A DNA stretch of 64,000 bases from Haliotis asinina (lineage: Eukaryota; Mollusca; Gastropoda; Lepetellida; Haliotidae). Of this stretch, positions 52,882 through 64,000 are shown in pieces. The stretch covers positions 18,322,969 to 18,386,968 of the forward strand of contig NC_090288.1 of assembly GCF_037392515.1 (NCBI RefSeq). The letters are read 5' to 3'. Positions within the stretch are counted from its first letter, which is position 1. Each line of letters begins with the position of its first letter. Both the position numbers and the translations under genes were made by a program. The notes under the pieces are model-generated. The model was not told the origin of the DNA. It did not search any database and worked only from the letters and a program-made list of their open reading frames with translations.

Positions 52882-53456
52882 GACACCCCCGTAGTGGACC
52901 CGGGGGGATATTTGGTCCACCAACCCGTTTGCCGTGGGTTGCGGCCCTGTGTCGGTGGAGGAAGGGATCCTGGTGGTTGAGGGTAACAGGGGACTGTGAC
53001 CGTGTTCCTGTTGCTCAACACACCACTTTGGCCCTGACTTCACCTAGACGGGTGGTTGAATGGGCCCGATTCAATCAATCGGCTGGTCACGCCATGCCCT
53101 GTGCATAGAAATTGCTTACATTTTGCACTTACATTTTTCGGGTATTGGTCATTTTAAAATCTAGTGTACAAATTATTGATACATTTACTTACCTAGAGTC
53201 CTGTGCCAGCAAGCGGTGGCTCATGGGTCAATCTGGTTATATAGACCTCTGAATTCCGTGTTCTTAGGAACAGTGTCATGGGCCGAACCAGTCTGACACT
53301 TATTCTTTAAGTTACCATGGCTTTTCAAGTCTGTATTTTCTGGAGTATGTCCTCCCTGTAACCCTGGTGTTGCAGTCTGGTTTCCACTGCGGTACCGTCC
53401 TTGTTGACACTCCATGGTGGGTGGGGGGCAGGGTTGTTGAATTACACTAATACACC
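52882..53456 (+). other. LINE E 5' UTR
   Basis: GC-rich for the first ~250 bp, then AT-richer. It contains the conserved segments CCAGATTG(G)CC / GAGCCACCGC (here rearranged as AGCGGTGGCTCATGGGTCAA) and ends in CTCCATGGTGGGTGGGG before ORF1. The first part has open frames on both strands in all four copies, including a conserved antisense ORF (53043-52816 here). Confidence 0.7.
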
Positions 53457-54725
53457 ATGGCTAAAAACGCTCATTCTGGTTCATCTAAAATGGGCAAACG
53501 TCGTCATATGTCTTCTTCATCCGATGAAGAGATATCTACTTTCACACATGATTCCTGGCCAAGGTTTTTGGTCATTGAAAGTTCTGATGGCCATCCTTTA
53601 AATACCAATCCTTTTGCCGTCTCCAAGGGCATCCAAGGTATCTGTGGAGAGGTAAAAAACGTCACACGTTTACGAAATGGTTCTCTTTTAATTGAATGTT
53701 TACGTAGGCAACAATCTGTCAATCTGCTGGGAGTAAAGCAGTTTGTAAACAGCCAGGTTGTTGTTTCTGTTCACAAAACTCTCAACAGCTGTAGAGGTAT
53801 TGTTAGAGACAGGGCACGTTGTTTGTACGATATGACAGAAGATGAGATTGTGGCAGAACTGAAAGATCAGGGAGTTACTTCTGTTAAACGTTTCAGCAGA
53901 AAACATGAATCAACTTTAGTCAAAACAAATACCTATCTTTTCACGTTTGGTCTGACAACTCTTCCAAAATTCATAAAGGCTGGGTATTGTAATATTGGAG
54001 TTGAGGTATATGTACCAAATCCACTCCGGTGTTACAAGTGTCAAAAGTTTGGACATGGTGCAAGATCTTGCACAGGTAAATCAGTATGCTCACGCTGTAG
54101 TGGAAACCATGAAGGCACTGAATGTACAAATGAGATAAAGTGTGCCAATTGCAGTGGTGAGCATATGGCATCATCGAAAACGTGTCCAAAATATGAGTAT
54201 GAGAACAAAATCTTGAAACTGAAGTGCAATAATAATATCTCATACTTCGAAGCAAAGAAACTGATTCAGGCTCAATCAAAACCAGCAACAGTTCCTACCT
54301 ATTCTGCCACAGTGTCTTCTGCTGTTCCTTCTTCTGTCAAAAAAGCTACCCTCGTTTCAACATCTTGTCAGACTGAAATATCTTGGATAAAGGATTCTCA
54401 AATAACCTTAGATGACGCCACTCACTCATCACAAGATTGTCAGTGATCATCAGCTTCACAAACTGAGTACAGTCAGCCAGGACAAATATCTGATTTTAAT
54501 TTAACTCAAGATACTCAGAGCGTTGAAAAACTCACAAATAAAGAAAAGAAAAAGTTGAGAAGAAAGACCAGAGCCCTTCAGCATTTAGAAGAGTCTTCTC
54601 ATTTAACACCTTCTGTGGCGGTTCAAAATCTGTTTGAACCGCTTGACATGGACATAACTCCGTCACAAACAGGGTGTAGGGGTAGCGCTGCCACGCGCTC
54701 ACGATCTCCAGTTGAAGCGCCCTAA
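53457..54725 (+). pseudogene. LINE E ORF1: gag-like RNA-binding protein with one premature stop
   Basis: Starts MAKNAHSGSSKMGKRR at 53457. An RRM-like region (FLVIESSDGHPLNTNPFAVS) is followed by CYKCQKFGHGARSC, CSRCSGNHEGTEC and CANCSGEHMASSKTC. TGA at 54444-54446 interrupts the frame after 329 codons. The same frame then stays open for 93 more codons to RSPVEAP and TAA at 54723-54725, matching the C-terminus of LINE B ORF1 (RSPIEAP). The single stop is therefore a recent nonsense mutation. ORF2 starts 9 bp after the TAA, whereas in LINE B the ORFs overlap. Confidence 0.9.
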
Positions 54726-54734
54726 GCAGTTTTT

Positions 54735-57700
54735 ATGGAATTAATACAATGGAATTGCAGAGGCCTCAGGAACAATTTTAATGAATTACAGTTATTATCA
54801 CAAGATTTTACACCATCAGCTTTTAGTCTGCAGGAGACGTACTTGAAAAGTACAGATCGATTTGAATTGCGTCGGTACAATTCTTTTCATGCATTCTCCC
54901 CTCCCGATGGAAAAGCCACGGGTGGTGCTTCTATACTCGTGAGGCAGGGTGTTATTCATAGTCCAGTTCCTCTTAAAACCAATCTTCAGGCTGTTGCCGT
55001 CCGTCTTACTCTTCAGATAACCTTTACGCTTTGCTCTTTGTATATTTCCCCTTCTTCAGATCTTCAGCAGTCCGTTCTTCAGAATCTATGTGACCAACTT
55101 CCCAAAACCTCTATTATTATGGGTGATCTGAACGGACATAATCCTTTGTGGGGAAGTACTAATATTAATAATAAAGGCAAAGTCATTGAAGACTTCCTTT
55201 CTAACAATAATCTATGCCTATTTAATGATGGATCAGCCACATATTTACATCCTGGAACTGGGACGTATTCTCAACTTGACTTATCACTCTCAGATCCAAA
55301 TATTTATAACGAGTTTCAATGGTCGGTCCATGATGACCTTTGTGGTAGTGACCTTTTTCCGACAATTCTCTCCGCTTTAAATCCGACTGATGACATACCT
55401 GCAACAAGGTGGAACTGGCCTTTATTTCAAACACTTTGTACAGAAAAATTGAAATCTGAATTTTTTGTAAATGTTCCTGATCCTATTCAGTTGTTCTCGG
55501 ATACACTGAATGATATCGCTGATGAAACTGTTCCCATGTCCTCTGCTAAACCTCATTGCCGCAAACCATGGTTTTCTGATGATTGTAAACAGGCAAGGAA
55601 GAGCAGGAAAAAGGCAGAGACGACATCCTACAGTTCACAATTTAAATAATGTAAAAATAAATAATGCCAAGGCTCGGCGTACTTTTAAACAAAGTAAACG
55701 TCAGTCATGGAAGACCTTTGTGTCAAAAATTAATTCACGTACGCCAATGACGAAGGTGTGGAACATGATACAGAGAATCAACGGCAAGGGTAGCAATTCT
55801 AGCGTTCATCATCTTAAAGATGGACATGATATGTTAATTGACATTGCCAACAAGTTGGGTGAAACTTTAGCTAGTCATTCTTCTTCATCAAATTATCTTC
55901 CGAAGTTTCAGAGATATAAAACTCATCAAGAAAAGTTGAAACTCAGCTTTCATTCCGAAAATGGTGAAGACTATAATGAAGTATTTTCACTGCATGAGCT
56001 GAATTCTGCCTTGGCACAAGCTCATGATACGGCAACTGGAGCAGATAATATCCACTACCAGCTCCTGAAACATTTACCCAATGCTTGTCTTGAGACACTT
56101 TTGAACATTTTTGATCATATTTGGACTACAGGACACTTTCCTCCTTCGTGGTGTCATGCCATTGTTGTACCAATACCTAAGCCTGGCCGAGACAATACAG
56201 ATCCATCTAACTATAGACCAATTTCCTTAACAAGCTGCGTTTGTAAAACTATGGAACGCATGGTCAATAATAGATTAGTATGGTTTCTAGAATCCAATCA
56301 TCTTATTTCTAACATTCAGTGTGGTTTTCGGAAATATAGAAGCACTATTGATCATTGGTTCGCCTAGAATCATTCGTTAAAAATTCCATTGTAAATAACC
56401 AGCATGCTGTGTCAATCATTTTCGACCTGGAAAAGGCCTATGATACAACATGGAAACATGGTATTTTGAGAGACTTACATGACTTTGGTTTGAGAGGCCG
56501 TTTGCCTAATTTTATATCCCAGTTCTTAGCAGGCAGACAATTTCAAGTTCGCGTTGGATCAACCCTGTCTGAACATTATAATCAGGATCACGGAGTTCCA
56601 CAAGGTAGTATTTTGTCTGTTACCTTGTTTAGTATAAAAATCAATAGTCTCTCGAAAGTATTAAATGACTCAATAGATGGGTCATTGTTTGTGGATGATT
56701 TTAACGTTTCATGTTGTGGTAAAAACATTCATACCATCGAAAGGCAACTGCAGATGTGTTTAAATAAAATTCATAAATGGTCACTTGAGAATGGCTTCAA
56801 ATTTTCACAGATAAAGACCAAATGCATACATTTCTGTCGGAAATATAAGACTCATAAAGATCCCGAACTGTTCTTGGATGGCTCTCCAATTAACGTTATA
56901 AAGGAAGCCAAGTTTCTGGGATTGATCTTCGACAAACATTTGACTTTTTTACCACATATTAAGTATCTGAAGACTAAATGCCTGAAGGCATTAGATCTAT
57001 TAAAAGTTGTGTCCAATTCAAATTGGGGAGGGGATCAAACTACACTCCTTCATTTATACAGATCTCTTATCCGATCAAAACTTGATTATGGCTCCATAGT
57101 ATATGGTGGAGCCTGCAAAAGCAACCTAAAACTATTAGATTCGATTCATCACCAAGGTCTGAGACTTTGTCTTGGATCTTTCAGAACATCTCCCATCGAC
57201 AGTATCTACGTTGAGGCCGATGAGCCATCTTTAAAACTTCGCCGTGTCAAATTATCTTTACAATATATCACAAAGTTATATTCTAATGAATCCAATCCTG
57301 CCCATAACTGCGTATTTAATCCTCTTTATGAGGAATTGTATAATAAAAGAACTTCACTTGTTCCACCTCTTGGGTTAAGAATCAAACCATTCATTTCTGC
57401 AGCTGGGATTGAGCTGGAGACTATTTCTCCTTCTCGGCTTTTTTCTTCTCCTTCTTGGCAGTTGGTGAGGCCACATGTTGACCTAACACTTACAGAGTTT
57501 AAAAAATCAGAAACTAATGAATTACAATATAAAGAAGAATTTATTCAATTAAAACATAAATATAATAAACACAAATTCCTATTTACAGATGGGTCCAAGG
57601 ATGGTGGCGCAGTAGCTTGTGCTACTGTCATTGGATCCAGAACAATCTCTTTTAGAATACCTGATTATACCTCTATTTTTACAGCAGAAGCAAACGCAAT

Positions 57701-58373
57701 ACTAACGGCTCTTAAATATATTCAAAGACATCCTGCACATAAACAGTATATAATCTTTTCTGACTCTCTTTCTTGTCTTCAGGCTATTAAAAATCTATCT
57801 TGTAAACATCCACTTTTAATACAAATTATTGAGTTATATAATGATCTTGCTACTGGCCAATATGACATCGTCTTTTGTTGGTTACCCAGCCACGTGGGCA
57901 TTTCTGAGAACACAATGGCCGATTTTGCTGCTAAGGCAGGACTCAATAAATCAGTGACACCACTCCTTATTCCATACTCAGATTACAAAGCAAACATTAA
58001 AACTTACATCCGTGATCTGATGCAAAAGAAGTGGGACGCCCAGGTGGTTATCAATAAATTGCATGAAATGAAACCGTATATTGGTTATACCTACTTGGGA
58101 TGTCAGTCCAGATTTGAGGAGGTCGTTATGCGACGATGTCGTATTGGCCATACGCGGTATACACACGAATATTTACTTAAAGGTGAGGATCCTCCGTTTT
58201 GTATCCCTTGTGATGAAGCAATCACGGTCAAGCATATTCTGCTTGACTGTATTGATTTTGCCATCACAAGGGAGAAATATTTTACTGTCAACACAATGAA
58301 GGATCTTTTTAATGTTAATTATCATTTAATTATTGAATTTTTAAAGGAAATAGAATTATTAGATAAATTCTGA
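54735..58373 (+). pseudogene. LINE E ORF2: endonuclease, reverse transcriptase, RNase H (two frameshifts)
   Basis: Three frames cover the protein: 54735-about 55620 (MELIQWNCRG, QETYLKST, GDLNGHNPLWGS, GSDLFP), about 55620-56355, and about 56357-58373. The first break is a ~10-bp deletion after KKAE relative to LINE B. The second is a one-base loss in the codons for DHLVRLE. About ten codons near RNFKKAN are also deleted in frame. The SDH catalytic triplet of the endonuclease reads SDL here. The reverse transcriptase has FDLEKAYDTTW and FVDDF. RNase H has FTDGSKDGG, AEAN and FSDSLS. The C-terminus has CIPCDEAITVKHILLDC. Otherwise well preserved. Confidence 0.9.
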
Positions 58374-58939
58374 ATAATATGTTTTGTAAATAGAAAGCTG
58401 ATATCTTAAACATGGTAGTGTGAATTGTCAACTGCGATTGTTAGTGGCCGTACCCTCAAAGGGGGTTAAAGCAGCGTAAAATTATTGTCCCCCTGAAAGG
58501 GTGCTTAAGTCCAGAAACTTTCAAAGTGAAATTTAAGCTTACCAGTATTTTAAACGTAGTATTTTTGTCATTTTAAATTTCGGCTACATTTTCCTACAAT
58601 CGCCAGCAGCTGAGGGGATGATGTAAATCCAGCTAGGGGCCATGCAGGTTGCTAAAGTAACGTAAGTCCCCATGGTTCCTAGTATGGTGATCTACCTTCA
58701 GTTGTTGGTGATCTATAGGCTACTTTTATATTATGTATTGTCCAAATTGTGCTGTAGTTTTAACTTCATATGCTAGTTTTAGACTCGAATTGTGATACTC
58801 TAGTTATTTTACCGTACTTTGATGACGGGTTTTATAATATCTACATGTTCTGTATAATCATGCTTATTCTCGTCACGATATGGCTGAAATATTGCCGATG
58901 TGACGTTAAATTATAACTCACTCACTCACTCACTCACTC
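58374..58939 (+). other. LINE E 3' UTR and CTCA tail
   Basis: Contains GTACCCTCAAAGGGGGTTAA, CCATGCAGG...CTAAAG and CCATGGTTCCTAGTATGGTG, which also occur inverted in LINEs A, B and D. It ends CGTCACGATATGGCTGAAAT, ATTGCCGATGTGACGTTAAA and a (CTCA)n run. The last ~55 bp is the part shared with SINE 3' ends. Confidence 0.8.
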
Positions 58940-58952
58940 ACTCATTAGTATG

Positions 58953-59991
58953 TAAGAATATAGAATTATATGACACAACAAATCAATAAAAGGATTCACT
59001 AAAATTCTTACATTGCTACAAATTAAGATTTGTTCTTTTCAGGATGTATTCGACAATTCCTTAATACCATTCGGATTTTGCACAAATGATATATACGCCA
59101 TGCTCACACACTACTGAAAGCTGGAATTATGAGAGAAAAGCATACAGTTAAATATAAAGCATTTAAAATATATCATAAAAAAAATAATGTATATAAATGA
59201 TCAACACTAGAATGATGGTCACTGATGAAATATTGGGCACTATGTACATAATGACAATTTAAACTTCCATTGATATGTACCTATGATTTATCTACTGTTT
59301 GTATGTACATCAAGCTCAAACACAGACATTCTCAAGAAATGTTATCTAGTTACTAACTAATGAATATTGTGGCTTGTACTAGCATAACTAATACTATAGA
59401 AAATTCAAGTTAAAAAAACAAATAAACAACACCATTTGGATTTTTGGTGATGACCCTGGATGCGTACATTGTAGTAAGATGTGATTGAAGCACCATAAAA
59501 TATACAGTGTTTAATTTCAGGGACTCCCAGTTACTCATCCATATGATTAAAAGAATTTGATTCTGAAGTTGACCACACCCTCTTCTATCAAACAAGGAGT
59601 TTGTCTGCTAAGAAATTAGTGATGGTTCTTATGTACATATCAGATGCAACTGAAATTTGTAAGTGTTGAAGAATGGCAAGTATTTCCTCAAGGACAACGC
59701 CCCACCTATCTGCATTCGGGATGGGACACACAGATGGATGAAAACAGATCTTCAAAACATGATGGACCTTCAGTGCTATCTGCCTGAAGAACACTGTGAG
59801 CATCACTGCTCTATAAAACTTACATAGTAGAATTCCATAATTCCATATGACAAAACATGTTATAATTCACCTAATGTCAAGAAATAACATTAAGAGAACA
59901 AAAATTTTGGGAAAAAGACATTCTTCAAATGTTATCGAAAATAAGCAAAACATCTCAGTAAGCATTATTGCTAGCCAAAAAATCCTGGTTT
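58953..59991. other. No gene recognised; possible 3' UTR of the gene at 60 kb
   Basis: AT-rich. It lies directly downstream of the minus-strand stop codon at 59992, so part may be 3' UTR. No clear polyadenylation signal was chosen among several AT-rich candidates. Confidence 0.35.
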
Positions 59992-62974
59992 TTACACAAA
60001 TGAAGAGGATGTCCTTCCACCACTAGGGGATTTACCAGACGGTGAGTAGCGAAGGTCGTCATCACGGTCATACTTTTCGTCATCTCGGTGCGACGGCTTC
60101 CTGTCATAGTCTTCATATGCATCACGGTCATAGTCATCATCGTCATCATAGTATTGGCCTGAGTAGCGGTCCTTGTCGCTGTAGCGGTCCTTGTCGCTGT
60201 AGTAACTTGGTGGGCGTTTCTCATTCAGCGATGTCTGACTCCTCCTTATGCTGTCAGCATCGCGGTCATTGTCATAGTAGCTGGAACAAAATACAATGGC
60301 TTTAGATTGTACCAGTGGTACAGGTACTGGGACTCCCTGTGATAACTTCAAGACTGCCTGTGGACTGATCTTGGTTTGACACTACTGCGACTCTAGCATT
60401 TGGCCTGTACTGGCCCATTGATCGCAATCCTTACATATTCCATATATCTGCCTTGTTAAGTTACCATAACAACATTTTCTTACCTGTCTCTATCTCTATC
60501 GTCATAGTAATCATTGCTGTAGCCGCGTGGCTCCGGACCAAAGTCACTTGACCGTTCAGGGATGCGGGAAGTATCTGGACAGAGAAGCATCAGGATTCAT
60601 ATTCTTACATGAGAGTCACTTTCCATCATCAGTTGAAGCATAACCATAACAATAACTTACACACAAATAAGCTGTCTTTGTTTTCATTGATCTACTGTCA
60701 GAGTACATTTCACATTTTGTAGATAATAGCCATAGCATACAAGGGCAGGACAGATACATTTAGACAGGTAGGACTGTTTATTGAAGGAGGTGGTCATTGT
60801 AGGAATGTCCACATCACTGCACTAACCATGATATGAGGCTATACAAATAAATACTGAGATTGGGCAAATGACTGTTAGTTCAGTTATTGTGATTCATGCC
60901 TCTGGGCAGTCGCATGCAATATTTCTGACAATTCTGATACACATGTTAAACTCTCCACCAAGTATTCCCTTAACTGTCATGACAAATACACATCTTATCT
61001 GCTCTGTTAATGATTAAAACCATGAAACAACAGAATCACTAAGGGAGAACCATCCCTTACATAACCAGAGTTATGGAAGGGCCTTTCAGTTAAATGGATC
61101 AACAAAACAACAGTGAACCGACCCAAATGACCTTTCATGAGTAAATGACAAGAATAATGGTTTTAGTATAGTACATCCATGTGCTCCTCACAGTCCTACT
61201 AGATACGCGACGTGATGGGGTATTATAGTGGTTAAAGTGTTTGCTCATGACGTGGGACACCCAGGTTTCAACAGTTGCGATCTATATCTACAATATATAT
61301 GTAACAGTCGAAAGTGTTGCATCCAGATATACAGGAGGGATTATCCTACATTGGGAACAGATTGACCAGTCACTGTTTGAGGCCTCCTGTTGGTATGCTT
61401 AGTTCATCACAAAAAGAATAACTTGACATAAAGTAATCAAAGTAGGAAGAAGAAATATCATCTTTAATGAGTGAAAATATTACTTTTATGTTAAGTGGGT
61501 CCATTCTCTGTTAAGTCAATTTTGATTCAGAGCACCAATAATGGCACAACATGGTTGTCCCTTAATTAACACTGAGTCCAAACGATCAGTTCACACACAA
61601 CTTCCACATATTAATGTAAACACTAAAAGAGAACTGAGCAAAATTTCAAATAAAATTAATAAAATGGGTTACAAGTAGAAGTTAAAGTATACAATAACTC
61701 TCATAATCTGATACTGTTTTTACAGGATCAACATGCATACTTTATTGAACACCTCTGCCCTACTTTTTGTTCAAAATTGGGAATAGAATTTGATTCTTGA
61801 TTAAGTATAGCCCTATTTACAACAGAACATAGTAACAAGAATGATTCAACAAGGTTTTTCAAACAATACACAATGGTAAAGTTCATAACATAAAATGTGT
61901 TTTATTAAACACAAAGTGTTCATTTACGTCCTAAGTTTGCAATCATTTCAAAAGAAAGTAAATTACTGAATCAAACTTTTGTGTCATTCAGCAAAACCCA
62001 ATGTTTATGATTATGAAAAGGGTTCAGTGGGTGATTAAATCAAATAAGATCATGAAATCTCCCACAGTCTGTCATAAAAGTCCTGTTTTTCCAAAGGCCT
62101 GTACTCAAGTATATAAACTCTGCACTGATAAAAACCAGCATCTCACTATGAGGTAAACATAGCAATATCTTTTCTGTAGTCACTCACTTCTAATAAGTTT
62201 TAATTTCATAAAGACATACTGTTACTAAAGGCTTCAATTCCTTGCAATAATTAAACTAGCCATAGAGACAGTGGCATCAGTGAACACAATGGCTTGTTGG
62301 AACTAACAAGGTATTAGTGCCATTAGTAGGAGGATGATTTGTAACTGAATGGTGATCATGAGGTGAGTCTGGCATCAAAGATGGTGCCAACACCCGCCCA
62401 ATAACACCATAATGTTAAGGGGGGTCATCAGTTGTCAGTATGTATGGTTTACAACACATATGAAGCAGTGAGGAGGAAAACAGCGATGACAATGAAGAAG
62501 CCAAGCAAGTGGTGACATGGTAGGACACACAAAACTCAACAAATGTGATCATGCAGATGAGGTGACCAACAAGAGTAAATATAAAAATGCTCCCATCCAC
62601 CAAGGTATGAAAGGACTTCACAATCATGTTATCTGTTTTGGAGCTTCTATTTAACACTGAGTGTGAACCTGGCCACATCAAAATGCCTCTGTTTCGGGCA
62701 ACGTGCCCGATTGAAAAAATAGCTCTGACTTATTTGTGCTTTTACCCTAAAAATCAGCATGTCTATCCATCCACAATCATTTAATCATATAAAGTCTTAA
62801 CCAAAAATCCCTACCTACCAAAATTCAAAGAAGTGTTTCGCGTTGCCCGAAACATATATTTTGAAAGATGGCCCTAGTCTGAATATTTTTCTGTGACCTA
62901 AGCAAGCGTCACAATTGAGGGGTCCTACTCACATGGCTCATGTTCTGAATCAGAAGTATCTTTTCCAGACACCC
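59992..62974 (-). CDS. 3' exons of an unidentified gene with Asp/Arg/Tyr-rich tail ending SSSFV (possible adhesion or membrane protein)
   Basis: Three exons join in frame: 62974-62933 (GVSGKDTSDSEHEP), 60574-60484 (TSRIPERSSDFGPEPRGY...DDRDRD) and 60278-59992 (SYYDNDRDADSIRRSQTSLN..., with YSDKDR twice, a DDDDDYDRD stretch, and SPSGKSPSGGRTSSSFV then TAA). Donors are GTGAGT and GTAAGA-like GTAAG; acceptors are TTTCAG, TCCAG and TTCCAG. The end S-F-V fits a class I PDZ ligand. Sidekick cell-adhesion proteins end GFSSFV and bind MAGI PDZ domains, so a Sidekick-like cytoplasmic tail is one guess. The rest of the tail gives no proof. Upstream exons would lie right of the window. Confidence 0.55.
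61215..61275 (+). repeat. Decayed tRNA-derived SINE head
   Basis: GATGGGGTATTATAGTGGTT with AAGTGTTTGCTCATGACGTGG resembles the SINE head at 33405 (GGGGTAGCTCAGTGGTTAGTGTTTGCTCATCATGAG) with a damaged A box. A B-box-like GGTTTCAAC follows. No CTCA tail is seen. Confidence 0.5.
62690..62854. mobile_element. Small inverted-repeat element (MITE-like)
   Basis: A perfect 14-bp inverted repeat, TGTTTCGGGCAACG at 62690-62703 and CGTTGCCCGAAACA at 62841-62854, encloses 137 bp of AT-rich DNA without an ORF. No clear target duplication was found, so a transposon origin is an inference. Confidence 0.45.
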
Positions 62975-64000
62975 CTGAAATGGATTGGTTTCTAGTTTTC
63001 TGATTATGCTTATCTGTATAACATTATCATGTCTAGATCATAAATCTATGAACTGTTCCTGGAAGAAGTGTGATAATGAGTGAAAAGCTGGATGGAAGTT
63101 CCTTACAGTTGTTACACTGTTAGTAGATATGATCATTGAGACACCTGTGGGTTACACTCAGCAAACTGATGAGCAATGATTCCAAGGCATATGCTTCATC
63201 CATTGAAACTGAACATCAAACAGAATACTACCTGTTTTGAAGAACATACGAATGAAAAAAATAAGGGAATGACTGAAATGTGCCATAAATGATTAGAACA
63301 CTGACCATGATAATAATGAGATGTCTGAATGTTTCTAAAATATGTGACCCCATGACTCTTGACAACTGCTTGGCATGCTCCCAATGAAGTTAATGATGAC
63401 AGGTCTTGGAATGCAGAGCCATTCATTGGCAACAACTAAGCTATTGAGGCTATAATATCTGCTTTACCCATGACCCTGCCATGCTCAGTGAGGGTCAAGA
63501 CAATAGATTTGACAGACAAAGGTTGCAGTTTCAAATAAGCAGCCCATAACAGAAGACATGTGATGATGGAAGACTTCCTTGTTGAAAGCCATGGGTCAAC
63601 AGTGTCATAACTGGTGTCAACACTTTGCCATGGTAAATGAAGGCAAATGAGGTCAGTCCTAGTATCAAACGTGATCGTTCTCACACCACTACAGATCAAG
63701 CAACATACATGTCATGTTGTTAAGTGCTGCATTGCAAATGATGTTCATGGACCAGTCATGAAACATGAATGTGACCATCTGAATGTACCAGAAGAAGGCC
63801 CTGACTTATTACTACAAATGGTTTGACACCACAGACACATATCCTGGATGCATGGATGCCCATCTGCTGCACGCCCTCCAATGAAAGCATCTTGAAACAT
63901 CTGTCATTTTGACGATTACTACAGCACAGTTGTTTTATTGTGCTAATGTCTCATGTCTGTGCTTGCTCGTAAGTCAGCGTTTATTTCTGAAAGGGGTTTA
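62975..64000. other. No further exon recognised (likely intron of the 60-63 kb gene)
   Basis: The ORFs at 63196-63699 (minus) show no domain and no paired splice sites I trust. Confidence 0.4.

Larger units (their letters stand above)
52824..58939 (+). mobile_element. LINE E, 5'-complete non-LTR retrotransposon, recently inactivated
   Basis: About 6.1 kb, plus strand, flanked by ACTCATTAGTATG (52811-52823 and 58940-58952; the first bases could belong to the CTCA tail). Order: HDV-like ribozyme, ~630-bp 5' UTR, ORF1, ORF2, 3' UTR, (CTCA)n tail. ORF1 has one premature stop and ORF2 two frameshifts plus a small in-frame deletion. Closer to LINE B in ORF1 layout (ORF1 ends RSPVEAP). Confidence 0.95.
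60579..62932. other. Intron of the 60-63 kb gene
   Basis: AT-rich, no other exon recognised. It contains a decayed SINE head at about 61215-61275 and the inverted-repeat element at 62690-62854. Confidence 0.5.

Noticed and set aside
60042..60305. His-rich plus-strand ORF (HHGHTF...HHGHSHHRHH)
   Set aside because: Antisense shadow of the Asp/Arg-rich last exon of the minus-strand gene.

Overview
The window is animal nuclear DNA, most likely from a marine gastropod. Introns are long and repeat-rich, CpG-poor AT-rich DNA dominates, and the interspersed repeats ending in CTCA runs resemble repeats I know from abalone-type genomes (that taxonomic call is inference from memory). Only two host genes show convincing exons: an acylaminoacyl-peptide hydrolase (APEH) N-terminal half on the minus strand at 2.1-7.9 kb, and the 3' exons of an unidentified minus-strand gene with an Asp/Arg/Tyr-rich C-terminal tail at 60.0-63.0 kb. 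Almost everything else is transposable elements, many nested in one another, and their borders can be read from target-site duplications.

Layout. 0-1.35 kb: 5' end of a Gypsy-type LTR retrotransposon (gag start, tRNA-Leu primer site, one LTR), minus strand. 2.1-7.9 kb: APEH exons. One intron holds a dead PIF/Harbinger transposase and two SINE-like repeats, and a 30-bp minisatellite has multiplied the 5' splice site of one exon 13-fold. 8.1-30.1 kb: a repeat family (P) with a conserved TATA-containing leader and ~370-bp tandem units, each carrying an exon-like 111-bp block and a perfect hairpin. P is split by a 19.5-kb piggyBac-like element (9243-28717, TTAA duplication). That element contains LINE A (11391-17369) and a CACTA-like element (17970-28112), which itself contains LINE B (21336-27488). 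33.4-45.9 kb: a tRNA-derived SINE split by LINE D (33445-45749), which is split by a second CACTA-like element (34871-41083). 49.3-52.1 kb: an inverted copy (Q) of family P, followed by a 66-bp minisatellite. 52.8-58.9 kb: LINE E. 59-64 kb: 3' end of the host gene and a small inverted-repeat element.

The four LINEs belong to one RNase H-containing, APE-type (I/Nimb-like) family and are all complete at the 5' end. LINE B appears to have both ORFs open. All four start with the same 58 nt, which fold as an HDV-like self-cleaving ribozyme with a loop nearly identical to that of HDV. Each copy begins exactly at the predicted cleavage site. The LINE 3' end resembles the 3' ends of the SINEs here, so the SINEs probably borrow this LINE's machinery. 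The CACTA-like elements keep spliced remnants of a transposase N-terminus plus a divergently oriented second gene.
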